From NCBI RefSeq assembly GCF_034720595.1, contig NZ_JAYESJ010000002.1, positions 1 to 64,000 of the forward strand: a stretch of DNA of 64,000 nucleotides, given 5' to 3'. Source of the DNA: Rhizobium sp. CC-YZS058 (GTDB lineage Bacteria > Pseudomonadota > Alphaproteobacteria > Rhizobiales > Rhizobiaceae). Below, piece by piece: positions 1-9,900 of the stretch (positions are counted from its first letter, which is position 1; every line of letters starts with the position of its first letter). The translations under genes and the position numbers were made by a program. Under the pieces are notes generated by a model. The model was not told where the DNA came from, ran no database searches, and saw only the letters and a program-made list of their open reading frames with translations.

Positions 1-2
1 AG

Positions 3-188
3 CTCTTGAAACGCGTAGACCGCTTCCAGAATGGACGGCGGATTTCCAACGAGTATGACCTTTCGCCGCTGGTCGAGCGGATCAAGGCAATCTCGCTCGA
101 TATGGCTCAAGCAAAGGAAGAGGCAGACCAGGCCAAGAGAAAGGCGGTTCGCCCAGGGACCCGAAAGCGCACAAAGGCAACGGTATAA
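3..188 (+). CDS. 3' end of a winged-helix-like protein (partial)
   Basis: The frame is open from the left edge of the window to a TAA at 186, giving about 61 residues. A TTG at 6 could be read as a start, but nothing resembling a ribosome site is visible, so this is more likely the tail of a gene that begins outside. The segment RVDRFQNGRRISNEYDLSPLVERI resembles the wing and end of helix-turn-helix proteins used by plasmid replication or control factors. It is followed by a lysine- and arginine-rich tail. Function is inferred from this short stretch only. Confidence 0.4.
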   Translation, partial: LLKRVDRFQNGRRISNEYDLSPLVERIKAISLDMAQAKEEADQAKRKAVRPGTRKRTKATV

Positions 189-199
189 AGGAGACCGAG

Positions 200-289
200 A
201 TGAGCATGGGCTTATACGAATACATCTCTCTTGCGGTGGCTGTGGCCGGCCTCCTTGTTGCGGTTCTGCAGCTGCGTTCGCGTCGCTGA
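200..289 (+). CDS. 29-residue single-span membrane peptide
   Basis: A short frame with a strong ribosome site (AAAGGAGA at 188-195) just before the ATG. It encodes MSMGLYEYISLAVAVAGLLV and then AVLQLRSRR. The layout is a short polar start, one hydrophobic span of about 17 residues and a basic C-terminus, as in small inner-membrane proteins. It begins 11 bases after the preceding stop, so it is probably co-transcribed with that gene. A GC-rich hairpin follows. The role is unknown; small membrane regulators and type I toxins look similar, but no antisense RNA could be recognised. Confidence 0.5.
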   Translation: MSMGLYEYISLAVAVAGLLVAVLQLRSRR

Positions 290-301
290 CGGAAACGAGC
301 A

Positions 302-322
302 GGGCCGCCCCTTTGGCGGCCC
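302..322 (+). terminator. GC-rich hairpin, possible terminator
   Basis: GGGCCGCC (302-309) pairs perfectly with GGCGGCCC (315-322) around a 5-base loop. There is no run of T on either side, so rho-independent termination is uncertain. It lies between the small membrane gene and the convergent ardC gene, where a terminator is expected. Confidence 0.45.
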
Positions 323-345
323 CTCGATAAATCTGCGATAGGGCC

Positions 346-1272
346 TTACGCTACCCGCAGATCTACTGGTTTGAGCTCCTGGAGCGCGTGCAGATATGCG
401 ACGGCACGCTGCGCATGGGCGGCGGCCTGGAAGATGGCCCGTTTGTCATCCGTCAGCACTTTCAGCCAAGACTGAAGGTAGGAGGCATGGTCCGGCCGCG
501 GCTCGAGTTCGGGAACGATCCCGAGGTCGGCGCAGAGGAAGCAACTCCCGAGTTCCGCAATGAGCTCTTCACGAGCTCGCTCTGTCCGATCTTTTGCATA
601 GCGCGACAGGTCACGGCCGACGCGATGCTCTGCCGCCGTCCAGTGCGTCGCCTCATGGCTGAGGACGGCTGCATAACCGGCAGCATCGCGGAACGCCTCA
701 AAGGGCGGCATCTGAATATAGTCCATGACAGGCGAGTAGTAAGCCTGATTGCCACCATGCCGGATGATTGCGCCCGTCGCTTTGAAGAAGCGATCGGCGC
801 TCTCGAGGCGCTCGACAGGATCCCGAACCCTGGCTGGCGGGGCATAGTAGGTGTCTGGCAACCCATCGATCTGCTCGATATTGAACACCGAATACGCCTT
901 TAGGAATGGGATTTCCCGATCGACATCGTTGCCGCTCTTGTCGGCCACCGATTTGGTGAAGCGACTGGCGAAGACGACCGTCGAGCCCGTTTCGCCCTTT
1001 CGCACGGCTCCGCCCAGTTCGAGAGCCTGTTTGAATGTCATCCACATCGAGGAGGAGAAGCCGCGCGAAACCTGCTCCGACCACAGCAGGAGCACGTTCA
1101 TCCCCGAGTAGGGCAGCACATTGTGGCGCACCGGCCGGGTGATACGACCATCGGTGTTGGCGGCGCTCCACGGCTTGATCCAGGGGCGCACGCCCTGTTC
1201 GAGATCCTCGACGATCCGCTCGGTGATCCGCGTATAGATGTCGATACGATCCGTTTCCGTTTTCCTGACCAT
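346..1272 (-). CDS. ardC: ArdC-family anti-restriction protein
   Basis: A 308-residue protein with the two-part layout of ArdC proteins. The N-terminal half (about residues 10-130) resembles the single-stranded-DNA-binding domain, with the family-typical NVLPYSGMNVLLLW segment. The C-terminal half is metallopeptidase-like, with a zinc motif HEATH inside LSHEATHWTA. Family members protect incoming plasmid DNA from host restriction during conjugation. It is the last gene of a minus-strand series that begins with a ParB-like gene, matching the common rhizobial plasmid grouping. Length is normal for the family. No direct evidence for activity. Confidence 0.85.
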   Translation of the reverse strand: MVRKTETDRIDIYTRITERIVEDLEQGVRPWIKPWSAANTDGRITRPVRHNVLPYSGMNVLLLWSEQVSRGFSSSMWMTFKQALELGGAVRKGETGSTVVFASRFTKSVADKSGNDVDREIPFLKAYSVFNIEQIDGLPDTYYAPPARVRDPVERLESADRFFKATGAIIRHGGNQAYYSPVMDYIQMPPFEAFRDAAGYAAVLSHEATHWTAAEHRVGRDLSRYAKDRTERAREELIAELGSCFLCADLGIVPELEPRPDHASYLQSWLKVLTDDKRAIFQAAAHAQRAVAYLHALQELKPVDLRVA

Positions 1273-1549
1273 GACTTCCTTCTCCTTTTCTCAAGACCGC
1301 GTCTGTCGCGGTCTGTCACGGAGGTCCGAAGTCAGGGGCCGTTGGTGTGACCAAGCACCGGAACGGCCGCAACAGCGTGGAGGACGGCAAAGCCGTTGCA
1401 TGGTCGCCCGGCTCCTGCAGGACCGCCGACCGGGACGGGCCGCGACCGGCACGTCTCCAGCTTTTCCCCTCGGCATGAAAAATGGCCGGCGCTTGCAGGC
1501 GCCAGCCTCGAAGGAAAGGAAAAGGGCGGGGTTGTCCCCGCCGATGGTA

Positions 1550-2137
1550 TCATCCGAAGGCAGCCATCTGAGCTTCGGCCGCCTTGCGGTCGAGCGAAGC
1601 GCCCGGGTTCTCAACCGGCCGGTCGAAGGGCTTCCAGGTTTCGCCGACAACCTGTTCGTAGGCGGTGACAGCCCCTTCGGCTGCCATGCGCAACGCATGG
1701 GACTGGACACCCATGTCGGCCGCGAACTCCCGCTTGCGCTGGGCGCCGCTGTCATAGCCGACCGGACCGTCGAGATCCTCGTCGCGGGCATCGTTCGAGG
1801 CTTTGGCCGTTGCGTCGCGCGCCTCGGTGACGGCACGTGAGTAGAACTGTCCGGCGCCATGCGCCGATCCGACGAAGGCCCCGACGATCCGTTGCAGATG
1901 AATCTGCATGGCTTTCTCGCCCAGGCCTTCGGAGAGGCTTTCGGCGGTCTCGACGATTAGCCGCTCATGCAGGCTGCGGATGCCATCGCTGTCGACGATG
2001 GCCGTGCCGAAGCTTTCGGCAATCTTGTGCGCCTGCACGGCGTCGGGGCAGGAGAGGCGGACCATTTCGAGGGTGGTGCCGCGGCGGGATTGCGCCGATC
2101 GAGCGTTGGAGCGATTGGGAGTGGCGGGCTTGGCCAT
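1550..2137 (-). CDS. Hypothetical plasmid protein, 195 residues
   Basis: The frame stays open well upstream, but the start at 2137 is chosen because GGAAGGAAC sits 5-6 bases before the ATG and the protein then reads MAKPATPNRSNARSAQSRRG. The N-terminus is basic and low-complexity; the rest is helical and alanine-rich (ESLSEGLGEKAMQIHLQRIV). No catalytic motif is visible. It lies between the ParB-like operon and ardC on the same strand, suggesting a plasmid maintenance or transfer role. I do not recognise the family. Confidence 0.65.
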   Translation of the reverse strand: MAKPATPNRSNARSAQSRRGTTLEMVRLSCPDAVQAHKIAESFGTAIVDSDGIRSLHERLIVETAESLSEGLGEKAMQIHLQRIVGAFVGSAHGAGQFYSRAVTEARDATAKASNDARDEDLDGPVGYDSGAQRKREFAADMGVQSHALRMAAEGAVTAYEQVVGETWKPFDRPVENPGASLDRKAAEAQMAAFG

Positions 2138-2509
2138 GTCTGTTCCTTCCGTGGCTGCCGAAGCGGTTCCGGCCCGTGCCGGTGTGCCCTTCGATGCGGA
2201 CGACCAGAACCGGCAAGGGACGGGCGGCTTCACAGGTCCGATCCGACTGAACCAGCAGGGCAGGTTTGCGGGCCAGCAGGTCTTGACCTGAGCAGATCGC
2301 GGGATTGCCCTCGCGCAGAGAGGTGGGTCGGCCGCTCCGCGGCGCGCCAGCGGCCTTGAAACGACCGGCCGCCGGTTCAGACCGCAGCGAAAAAGAAGGG
2401 CAGTCCGGCACGGATCCGATATCAGATGCAAGCCGACGGCTGATGACATGGCCAAGCACGCCACCTTGGCGGTACCGGGCTGCTGACAGGCCACCCTGCA
2501 ACCTCCATC
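2138..2509. other. GC-rich gene-free leader
   Basis: The stretch holds the ribosome site for the gene ending at 1550. I see no other convincing gene. The minus-strand frame is open through it, but the translated text is cysteine- and proline-rich and unlike a protein. No terminator or repeat stands out. Confidence 0.4.
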
Positions 2510-2830
2510 TCAGGTCCACCTATCCCGCGACAGTGGGAAGGTCGCATCAGCGCACAGTTCGAATTCATCGATGACGTGCTGTTGCATTGCCAACCAGTGT
2601 GCGAGCGTGTCGAGTTCGGCCCATCGTTCGAAAGCCAGGCGGTCTGCCATCTCATGCCGGTAGAGCCGGAGGCCGGATCGGCGCCGTGCCCGGCTCCGGA
2701 CTTTCATAGTGATCGCTTGCCGGCCGGCGCGGGCTGCAATCTGCCGGTTTAGACAATCGATATGCCGCTGGGTCTCACGCCGGGCGCCGATCGCGTTTTC
2801 CAGCGGTTTTGGAGCGAGGGCGTCAATCAT
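2510..2830 (-). CDS. Small basic hypothetical protein, 106 residues
   Basis: Its ATG overlaps the stop of the upstream gene in an ATGA arrangement (2827-2830), so the two are translationally coupled. The protein is rich in arginine in the middle (KVRSRARRRSG) and helical elsewhere (FERWAELDTLAHWLAMQQHVIDEFELC). This suggests nucleic-acid contact, which is inference only. It is conserved in position with the DUF7007-like and ParB-like genes. Family not recognised. Confidence 0.6.
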   Translation of the reverse strand: MIDALAPKPLENAIGARRETQRHIDCLNRQIAARAGRQAITMKVRSRARRRSGLRLYRHEMADRLAFERWAELDTLAHWLAMQQHVIDEFELCADATFPLSRDRWT

Positions 2831-3735
2831 GACCCATCCTCCCGACCTCGCCAGCCGATGAAGGAGGACGGCCCATGATACTCAGCATGCCGGACGGGAT
2901 CGATGACAAAGCCGAACCGGCTGCGCCCGGCATACTCGTCGCTCGGGACCAGGAAGCGACGCTCATCGTTGTCTGCTGGCCGGTTATCCGCCCCTTGATT
3001 ACTGGCGACGACCGCCACGACCTCGGTCATTCCGGGGTGCTGATCGGAAAAGATTGCAGATTTGACGACGTGGTCAGCGGCGTGACGCTGATCGAACGCC
3101 CTGCGATCCTTGGCCCAACTTTCACCCTCGGCCAGTTTGGAGCCGTGGATCGCCTCCCAGGCATCTGGCCAGGAGTTGCGGATGGTCTTCTCCGCCAGGG
3201 ATCTCTCATAGCCGGTAAACAGTTCCGGAAAGCCGAGCGCCACGATCGCCCATTCGCAATCCTCCTCGTACCAGGGGGTGACTTTGCGCAGCAACGGATG
3301 GACTTTGCCATTGCGGTCGGAAGAAAGGTGGAAACCGCCGTGGCCGGCCGTGCTGTGGAAGACAACGCCATCGGCATAGACGACCGCCATTTGCGATCCG
3401 CCCCAGGGCGTGCTCGCCGCCGTGCGTGTCTGTGCGCGGTTCAGCGTAGCCAGATCGCGTTTGTGACCAGCGGTCTCGGTGACACGCACACGAAACTCGG
3501 CTTCGTCGGCCACCCGGCCATCGTGCCCGATGAAGTCGGTGCGCGTCAGCTCGGCGAGAGGCCGTCGTACGAAGACCGCGCTCGCAAGAAAGGCAAAGCC
3601 GCTGGGCGACGTGATCATGGCAAGCACGACGTCATCAATACGGGCGACGGGCATGCCATCGGCGCTGGTGGCAAACTCCACCCCCGAAAGATCGGGGGTG
3701 GGTGCTGCTGTGTTCGACTGGACAGCGGCGGTCAT
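2827..3735 (-). CDS. DUF7007-like protein
   Basis: A 302-residue soluble protein coupled to the ParB-like gene by an ATGA overlap at 3732-3735 and to the next gene in the same way. The central segment STAGHGGFHLS followed by WYEEDCEWAIVALGFPELF is the part I associate with the DUF7007 group of rhizobial plasmid proteins. The name is from memory and should be treated as provisional. There is no signal peptide and no membrane span. Its partners point to a plasmid maintenance cassette. Confidence 0.65.
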   Translation of the reverse strand: MTAAVQSNTAAPTPDLSGVEFATSADGMPVARIDDVVLAMITSPSGFAFLASAVFVRRPLAELTRTDFIGHDGRVADEAEFRVRVTETAGHKRDLATLNRAQTRTAASTPWGGSQMAVVYADGVVFHSTAGHGGFHLSSDRNGKVHPLLRKVTPWYEEDCEWAIVALGFPELFTGYERSLAEKTIRNSWPDAWEAIHGSKLAEGESWAKDRRAFDQRHAADHVVKSAIFSDQHPGMTEVVAVVASNQGADNRPADNDERRFLVPSDEYAGRSRFGFVIDPVRHAEYHGPSSFIGWRGREDGS

Positions 3736-5498
3736 GCTGCTGCCCTCTGGTCGAAGTCCTGGTCGTGTTCTTCCTCGGCAGCGCCGTCAATGTCCTGCGG
3801 ATCGTCCTGGCCAACCTCCTTGTCGACCTGCCCTGCCTGCTCTTCACCGGCGTCGTCGGCATCATCCTCGTCATTGCGTGAGCCAGTGCCGATGACATCG
3901 GTGGCGGCACCCGCCCTTATCCATTCAAGCAGCTCATCGGCCGGCGGCGCGAAGCGGCCGGACGGGTGGACGAAGTGCTCGCTCGCAAAATGCTCGACCA
4001 GCGCTGCGCGGGTTTCGCGCACCTTTTGCCTTGGCTGGACCGATGCTTCGGCGCAAGACGCTTCCAGCGCCTGGCGCGACAGGCACAAAAGGAAATCCTC
4101 CGAGCCCATGTTCGGCAGGTATTCATCCGCACCGATCACATCGCCGGCGATGCGCGAGATCATGCCGCTGTCCGACATGCCACGACGGCACGAGAGAACG
4201 TCGATCAGCACGGAGCGGACGGCGACCCGTAGCGTATCTTGTTCGAAATCAAGCTTGCCATGCTCGTCGAACAGCCCGACGGCGTGGCGCGAAAAGCGCT
4301 TACCGCCATAGAAGGTGCCATCGGCGCCGGAGTCGACGCGGACATTCTGCCCGGCAAAGGCCAGCACCATCAGCGCCATCAGCATGTCGTCCTCGATTGG
4401 AGCGCGGCCGAGCGCATCGTGGAGGGCATCGGTGCGGAAATCGCCGATCATGTCGTGGCCCTTCTGGGTCACATCGGGCCGGACCTTCGGCGCGGCGATT
4501 GCGTCGGTGTCGTCGCCACGTGCGACTGATCCGTCACCACCGGCGCCCTTCGGCTTCGCCGCCTCGGGTATGCGGTAATGGACCGTCTGCACCTTTCCAT
4601 CGCGATCGAGATACATCGCCGCGTGGTCGGACTTGGACGGTTTGCCGTAAACCTGGCTTGCCTTCTTCGGTAGCTCCGGCTGGCCCCAGCTGTTGACGTC
4701 GACGATCCCGCCCTTTTTCGGCAGGTTGCTGGTCATCCATTCGTGCTGCGCGCCGAGAAAGCCCTCGACATTGGTCGTGTATCGGCCGTCCTGGTCAGCC
4801 GGCGCGAAGAGATCCTCGACCCACTCGATCCCGTAGGCTTGGGCGAGATCGTCGCCAAAACTCGCATCCTTTGCGTACATGCGCTTCTTGGTCAGCGCGT
4901 TTGCGATCTGCCACCAGGGTGCCGTGTCACCCTTCTTGGGCTTGTGGGCCTTCCAGACCTCTTTCTGGTCGACCTGACCGGCCGCAGCGATCACCCGCAA
5001 CTGTTGCTCGTTCGGCATATCGCCGAGCGCCATCTGTTCGAGCATGGCCGGCAGGACGTTGGCGAGCAGGCGTAGCTTGCGGATCTGGCGGACGGGAAGG
5101 GCGAGAGCCACGGCGATCGCTTCCTCGGTCCAGCCGAGAGCCACGAGGCGCTCGATGCCGCGCCATTGATCGACGGGATTGAGCGGTTCACGGGCGCTGT
5201 TCTCGACCATGGAACGCATCGCGCCCCAAGAACCCGGATTGTCGTTAGCGGCGTCCACGACGAGGATTTCGATTTCTTCGAGGCCGGCGGCGATTGCGAG
5301 CCGGACCCGGCGATGGCCGGCATCAATGATGTAGCCGTTGCCACCATCCGGTTCCGGCGCGACGACCGGCGGCTGGACGATACCGACGGCCTTGATCGTG
5401 GCGAGCATCAGCGCATCCGCCTGCGGTGACGACTTCGAATGGCGCATCCGCTCTGGGTTTTCCTTCAGAGCGCGCGGGTCAATCTTCATGATCTGCAT
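3732..5498 (-). CDS. ParB/Spo0J-like nuclease-domain protein
   Basis: A 588-residue protein starting at 5498, where GAAAGGAAC precedes the ATG; the longer open frame upstream is not protein-like. Residues 1-110 form a ParB N-terminal domain, with DAGHRRVRLA at about 59-68 as the conserved box that handles CTP or DNA in this superfamily. Residues 110-170 are helical and could bind DNA (EEAIAVALALPVRQIRKLRLL). The long C-terminal part is unassigned and ends in a strongly acidic tail. It is first in an operon with the DUF7007-like gene. It is not the plasmid's partition protein, which is repB at 61055-62014. Large ParB-like proteins of this type are common in plasmid stability and anti-restriction blocks. 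Confidence 0.75.
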   Translation of the reverse strand: MQIMKIDPRALKENPERMRHSKSSPQADALMLATIKAVGIVQPPVVAPEPDGGNGYIIDAGHRRVRLAIAAGLEEIEILVVDAANDNPGSWGAMRSMVENSAREPLNPVDQWRGIERLVALGWTEEAIAVALALPVRQIRKLRLLANVLPAMLEQMALGDMPNEQQLRVIAAAGQVDQKEVWKAHKPKKGDTAPWWQIANALTKKRMYAKDASFGDDLAQAYGIEWVEDLFAPADQDGRYTTNVEGFLGAQHEWMTSNLPKKGGIVDVNSWGQPELPKKASQVYGKPSKSDHAAMYLDRDGKVQTVHYRIPEAAKPKGAGGDGSVARGDDTDAIAAPKVRPDVTQKGHDMIGDFRTDALHDALGRAPIEDDMLMALMVLAFAGQNVRVDSGADGTFYGGKRFSRHAVGLFDEHGKLDFEQDTLRVAVRSVLIDVLSCRRGMSDSGMISRIAGDVIGADEYLPNMGSEDFLLCLSRQALEASCAEASVQPRQKVRETRAALVEHFASEHFVHPSGRFAPPADELLEWIRAGAATDVIGTGSRNDEDDADDAGEEQAGQVDKEVGQDDPQDIDGAAEEEHDQDFDQRAAA

Positions 5499-5639
5499 GG
5501 GACCGTTCCTTTCAGGAGAGTTCCGGACCGGCGCCTTGCCAGCCCTTCCTGTCTTCATTTTTTCTCGAAGACACCTCCCGGACCGCCGATCGGCCGGACT
5601 GACGCAACTGCGACCGAGCATCCCTGCTGCGAAGGACAA

Positions 5640-5658
5640 GCAGGGCTGACAGCCCTGC
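5640..5658. promoter_or_regulatory. Perfect 8-bp hairpin in the ParB-like leader
   Basis: GCAGGGCT pairs with AGCCCTGC across a 3-base loop, about 140 bases before the ParB-like start. It could be an operator dyad or an mRNA leader hairpin. No function is known. Confidence 0.35.
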
Positions 5659-5834
5659 GAAGGTCGAGTGGCCGGGATGGCGCAGGTGGCCGTTGAGCGA
5701 CAGCGGCGGCAGGAGGACCGATCGGCGAAGGGTTCCGTCCCTCCTCCATATATCCCATTTCTTTCTTGAAAAACCGGTGCACGCACGCTGCGGTCAGATC
5801 GGCACGTGAGAACCTTGGCTGGAAACAGAAACGC

Positions 5835-5873
5835 AAAAAGGGCGCTCGACCCGCGAGGGGAGCGCCCTTTTTT
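5835..5873 (-). terminator. Strong bidirectional rho-independent terminator
   Basis: AAAAAGGGCGCT (5835-5846) is perfectly complementary to AGCGCCCTTTTT (5861-5872), with a 14-base loop. The stem is flanked by A and T runs, so it can work in both directions. On the minus strand it ends transcription coming from the methylase-helicase and 207-residue genes before the ParB-like operon starts. Confidence 0.85.
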
Positions 5874-6011
5874 GATCCCGGACGATATCGAAAGCCACCG
5901 CAATTGCGGCGGCAGGATATCATCTGAACGGGAAGTAAAGCTCAGATATTGTCGATGACGGGAAGATTCAAGTCGGGCGTCTGCTAAGGGGACACGGCAG
6001 GAGAACGCCGG

Positions 6012-6635
6012 TCAGCGCAAAAGTCCGCTGCCTTCGAACTCTTCCCAGCCCTCCAGTAGCGTCGGCGGATCGTTGGGTTTTGCAGGCGGCGAGATCTTCG
6101 CCTTCTTCTTCAGGATACGCGTCAGCTTCGCCCGGTAAGCAGCCTCTCGGCGTTTTTCCGCTTTCGCCCCCGCATCTTCTTCGCGCCATTCATCAACGGC
6201 GCCGCGATCGAGAATATCTTCGACGACCTTGGGATCGAACACATGGAAGGTGATACGTTTCGCACGGCCGTTCAGTCTGACCGTTCTCGTACCGGCACTG
6301 GGCAGACGTCCATCTGCCAGCCATCGATGGCGCTCGCTCGGTTTGATCGTCAGGATATCCTGAATTTCCCGCGGAATGACGGGCAGGGTATCGATCGCCT
6401 CCATCGTCCGGGCGATGATGGCTGCCGCAGCCTTGAACTCGGTCTGTGCATTGGCAGGCATCGCCAAGGTCAAGTTACTGGCTTCGAGGTCGACCGATTT
6501 CTTCGCTGGGGCCGGGAGACGCGCCCGTATTTCCAAGAGTATCCCTTTTGCACGCACGGCTGAGCCCAACGTCGCCGAGGCGGGCAGGGTCCACGAACGG
6601 ATGAGTTCGATTTCGGGCGTGTCGGACTTTGCCAT
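6012..6635 (-). CDS. Hypothetical protein, 207 residues
   Basis: Begins MAKSDTPEIELIRSWTLPAS. Residues 90-140 (ILTIKPSERHRWLADGRLPS then FHVFDPKVVEDILDRG) look like a helix-turn-helix or helical DNA-contact region, and the C-terminal third is highly basic (AKAEKRREAAYRAKLTRILKKKAK). This suggests a DNA-binding accessory protein. It sits downstream of the giant methylase-helicase on the same strand, followed by the terminator at 5835. Family not recognised. Confidence 0.6.
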   Translation of the reverse strand: MAKSDTPEIELIRSWTLPASATLGSAVRAKGILLEIRARLPAPAKKSVDLEASNLTLAMPANAQTEFKAAAAIIARTMEAIDTLPVIPREIQDILTIKPSERHRWLADGRLPSAGTRTVRLNGRAKRITFHVFDPKVVEDILDRGAVDEWREEDAGAKAEKRREAAYRAKLTRILKKKAKISPPAKPNDPPTLLEGWEEFEGSGLLR

Positions 6636-6902
6636 GCTGTAGAAAATGGGATTGCCGCCACGTTACGTCAACGTACTTCGCACCGGTTTGGAGTTGATCG
6701 TGAACCGAGCGAGCAAACAGTCGGAAACGACAGGTAAAAAGAAAGGGCCGACGGAAGACCGCGGCCCATAAAGTGTGGAGATCTAAACCTCCAGAGGGGA
6801 ACAGCTGTTGCGGCGGAACTGGGAGGTGACCGCCATATGCATCAGCTGTTTGCACTATGATGAAATTCTCATCGCGATGCACCTATTTTTTGTGCAGTGC
6901 AG

Positions 6903-9900
6903 CTATGCGGCGAGCGACTGGCTTGCGCTCGCATCAGTATCCGCGGCAAGCATCGTCTCGATCTCCCTGAACTGTCGGCGCTTGTTGGAAAGCTCCTGTG
7001 CGAAGGCAAAGGTGCCGCCATCTCGCGACTGATATGAGGCCAAGCGATGCCTGGCGTCTTCGAGCCGCCGGCGATACTGGCGCTGTTCTTCGTCGAAGCC
7101 ATCAAGTGCATGCTCCAACCGTGAGACGGCACCAAGCGGCGTCACCGTTATCGCCAGATCGATCTCGTAGTCGGCGCCGGTGCGCTGAAGCAGTGTCTCG
7201 TAGCGATAACCATCGCCTTTGCCGAAGCGCTCCCCCTCGTAAACGAGATCGAAGCCACCGATCGTCGCCAGATGCACCTCGCCCTCCTGCTGCAACCGCA
7301 GAAGTGTGAGGATCTCCTTCATCAGCGCGCGACCGGCCTCCTTGCGTTCGGTATGGTCCTGACCGAGCACCTTCATCGTGAAGGCATCGCCCGTGGTTGG
7401 CCGCAGCCGCTTGATGTCCTCGCCAATTTCACCGATCCGACGGGTCGAGACCTCGATCTCGCGTTCGGCGTCGCGCATCTGCCGGCGGACGGCATATTGG
7501 TCGTCCTCATGGGCAGCGCGCAGGCGCTCGAGCCGAGCGATATCGGCCTCGAGTCCAGCTTTCTGCATCAGGCGCTCATCGCCAGACGCGATGGCCTTCG
7601 CCATAGCGAACTGATTGGCAGCGCCTTCACCGACATCTTCAAGGCGACGGATCGAGGTATCGCCAGACAGGGCCGCGGCGATGAAGCGTGCCTTGCGCTC
7701 GTTATTCTGCCACATGCTGGCGTCAAGACTTCCCTCCGTGGCATAGGCGAAAATATCGACCTCGTCATGCTGGTTGCCCTGACGCACAATCCGGCCCTCG
7801 CGCTGCTCGATCTGCGACGGCAGCCATGGAACATCCAAATGATGGAGCGCCTTGAGCCGCAGTTGAGCGTTGACCCCTGTGCCCATCGTCTCGGAAGAGC
7901 CGATGAGAAACCGGACCTTGCCGGCGCGGACATCGCCGAACAGCCGCTGCTTGGCCTCGGTCTTCTTATGGTCCTGCATGAAAGCGATCTGCGATCCGGG
8001 CACACCCAGCCGGATCAATTCGTCACGGATGAAGCGGTAGGCCGAGAAGCCGCGGGTCTTTTCGACATTGATCGTGCCGAGATCGGAGAAGATCATCTGG
8101 GCGGCGCCCGGGAGATCGAAATCCTTGCCATCAGGGCGGCGGTAGATGGCCTGACCGGTCTCCGTCCAGATCCGATGCGCATTGCGCACAAGCAGATTGA
8201 GCTTGTTGTCCACCTCATTGTCGGCCGCCGGCATCACGAGGCGCAGGTCGATTGCGGCGTGGCGGCCGTCTGTGATGACCGAGAGCAGGATGTCGTCACC
8301 GGGCTTGGCCGGACCTTCACGCTCCTCGATCGCCTTGATCCGGCCATCGAGCATTTTCTGGTAGCTCTTGAACAGCGCCGTCGGCTTGGCCGTCAGGATC
8401 TGCCGGCGGCCGGTCGAGATGTTGGGCACCTTCACATACTGCCGGAGATCGTCCGGCATGACGACATCGGCGAAAGACCGGAACATGGAGATCAGCTCGG
8501 GCACGTTAACGAAGGAGGCAAAGCGGCTGACCGGCTTGTACTTGCCGGATGGCTGGATCTCCAATTCCGTGGTCGTATCGCCGAAGCAGGACGCCCAGGC
8601 ATCGAATTCGTGCAGCCCCCGCTCGGCGAGTGCCTCATGGCCAAGCAGGCGCTGGATGGAGAACATCTCGCCGAGCGTGTTGGTGATCGGTGTGCCGGAG
8701 GCCAGGACCAGCGCCCGGCCGGGATTGCGTGTCTCGATATAGCGGGATTTGACATAGAGGTCCCAGGCACGCTGCGAACCGTTCGGATCAATACCCTTTA
8801 GCGTCGACATGTTGGTGGCGAATGATAGCTTGCGGAATTCCTGCGCCTCGTCGACGACGATCTGGTCGACGCCGATCTCTGAGATCGTCAGAAGATCATC
8901 CTTGCGGGTGGCGAGGCCTTCGAGCCGCTCCTGCAGACCTTCCTTCAGCCGCTCGAGGCGCTTGCGCGAGACGCGATCCTCGCTGTCGACCTTGGTCAGC
9001 AAGTCCTCGTAAAGCTGCAGCTCGTCCTGGATCATTTCCTGTTCAAAGGCCGAGGGAACCGCGATGAAGCGGAACGCGGAATGGGTGGTGATGATCGCAT
9101 CCCAGGTGGCGGTCGCGGCGCGCGACAGGAACCGGGCACGCTTGTCCTTGGTGAAGTTCGTCTCGTCGGCGACGAGGATGCGCGCATTCGGATAGAGGGC
9201 GAGGAATTCGCGAGCAGCCTGCGCCAGGCAATGGCTGGGGACGACAAGCATGGCCTTGGCGATCAGCCCGAGGCGGCGCTGTTCCATGATGGCAGCCGCC
9301 ATCGTCATCGTCTTGCCGGCGCCGACGGCATGGGCGAGATAGGTCGAGCCATCGGCGATGATCCGCCAGATCCCGCGTTTCTGATGTCCATAAAGAACAA
9401 AGGCGCCAGAGGCGCCGGGAAGTTTAAGATGGGAGCCGTCGAACTTGCGTGGCGCGATGTTGTTGAAACGGTCATTATAGTCCCGCGCTAGCCGGTCGGT
9501 GCGATCGGGATCGGTCCAGACCCAGTCCTGAAACGCCTGCTTGATCCTCTGCAGCTTGTCGCGGGCGGCCTCGGTGTCGACAACATTGAGGACACGGCGC
9601 TCGCCATCGACGTCCCTGAACACGTCGAAGATCTGCGGGACCCGGCTGTTCAAGGCATCGGCAAGAAGATCGCCGGCATGGCGGCGGCTGGTGCCCCATT
9701 CGGACGTGCCGGCGGCGCTATAGCCGAGCTGACGCGCCTCCACCGTCCAGGACCCGAGTTCCGGCATATGATGGATGCAAATGTCGGCCTCCATCTTCTC
9801 CTTCACGAAGGCCACGACATCGGCGGCCGGTATCCATGGCGCCCCAAGACGCGCGGTGATGTCGGAGGGGCGAAGATCGGCCGGCTGAACATCAGTCAAG

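Larger units (their letters stand above)
5499..6011. other. Gene-free leader of the ParB-like operon
   Basis: About 510 bases without a convincing gene. It contains a perfect small hairpin (5640-5658) and a clear terminator (5835-5873), described separately. The remainder is GC-rich and featureless to my eye. Confidence 0.5.

Noticed and set aside
31..330. A 99-residue plus-strand frame at the left edge
   Set aside because: It overlaps the better-supported winged-helix tail and small membrane peptide, lacks a ribosome site and is composed of arginine-rich low-complexity text.
3732..5498. The ParB-like protein as the plasmid's partition factor
   Set aside because: repA and repB with parS sites are complete at the other end. 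The ParB-like protein is much larger, has no ParA neighbour and belongs to a different gene block.
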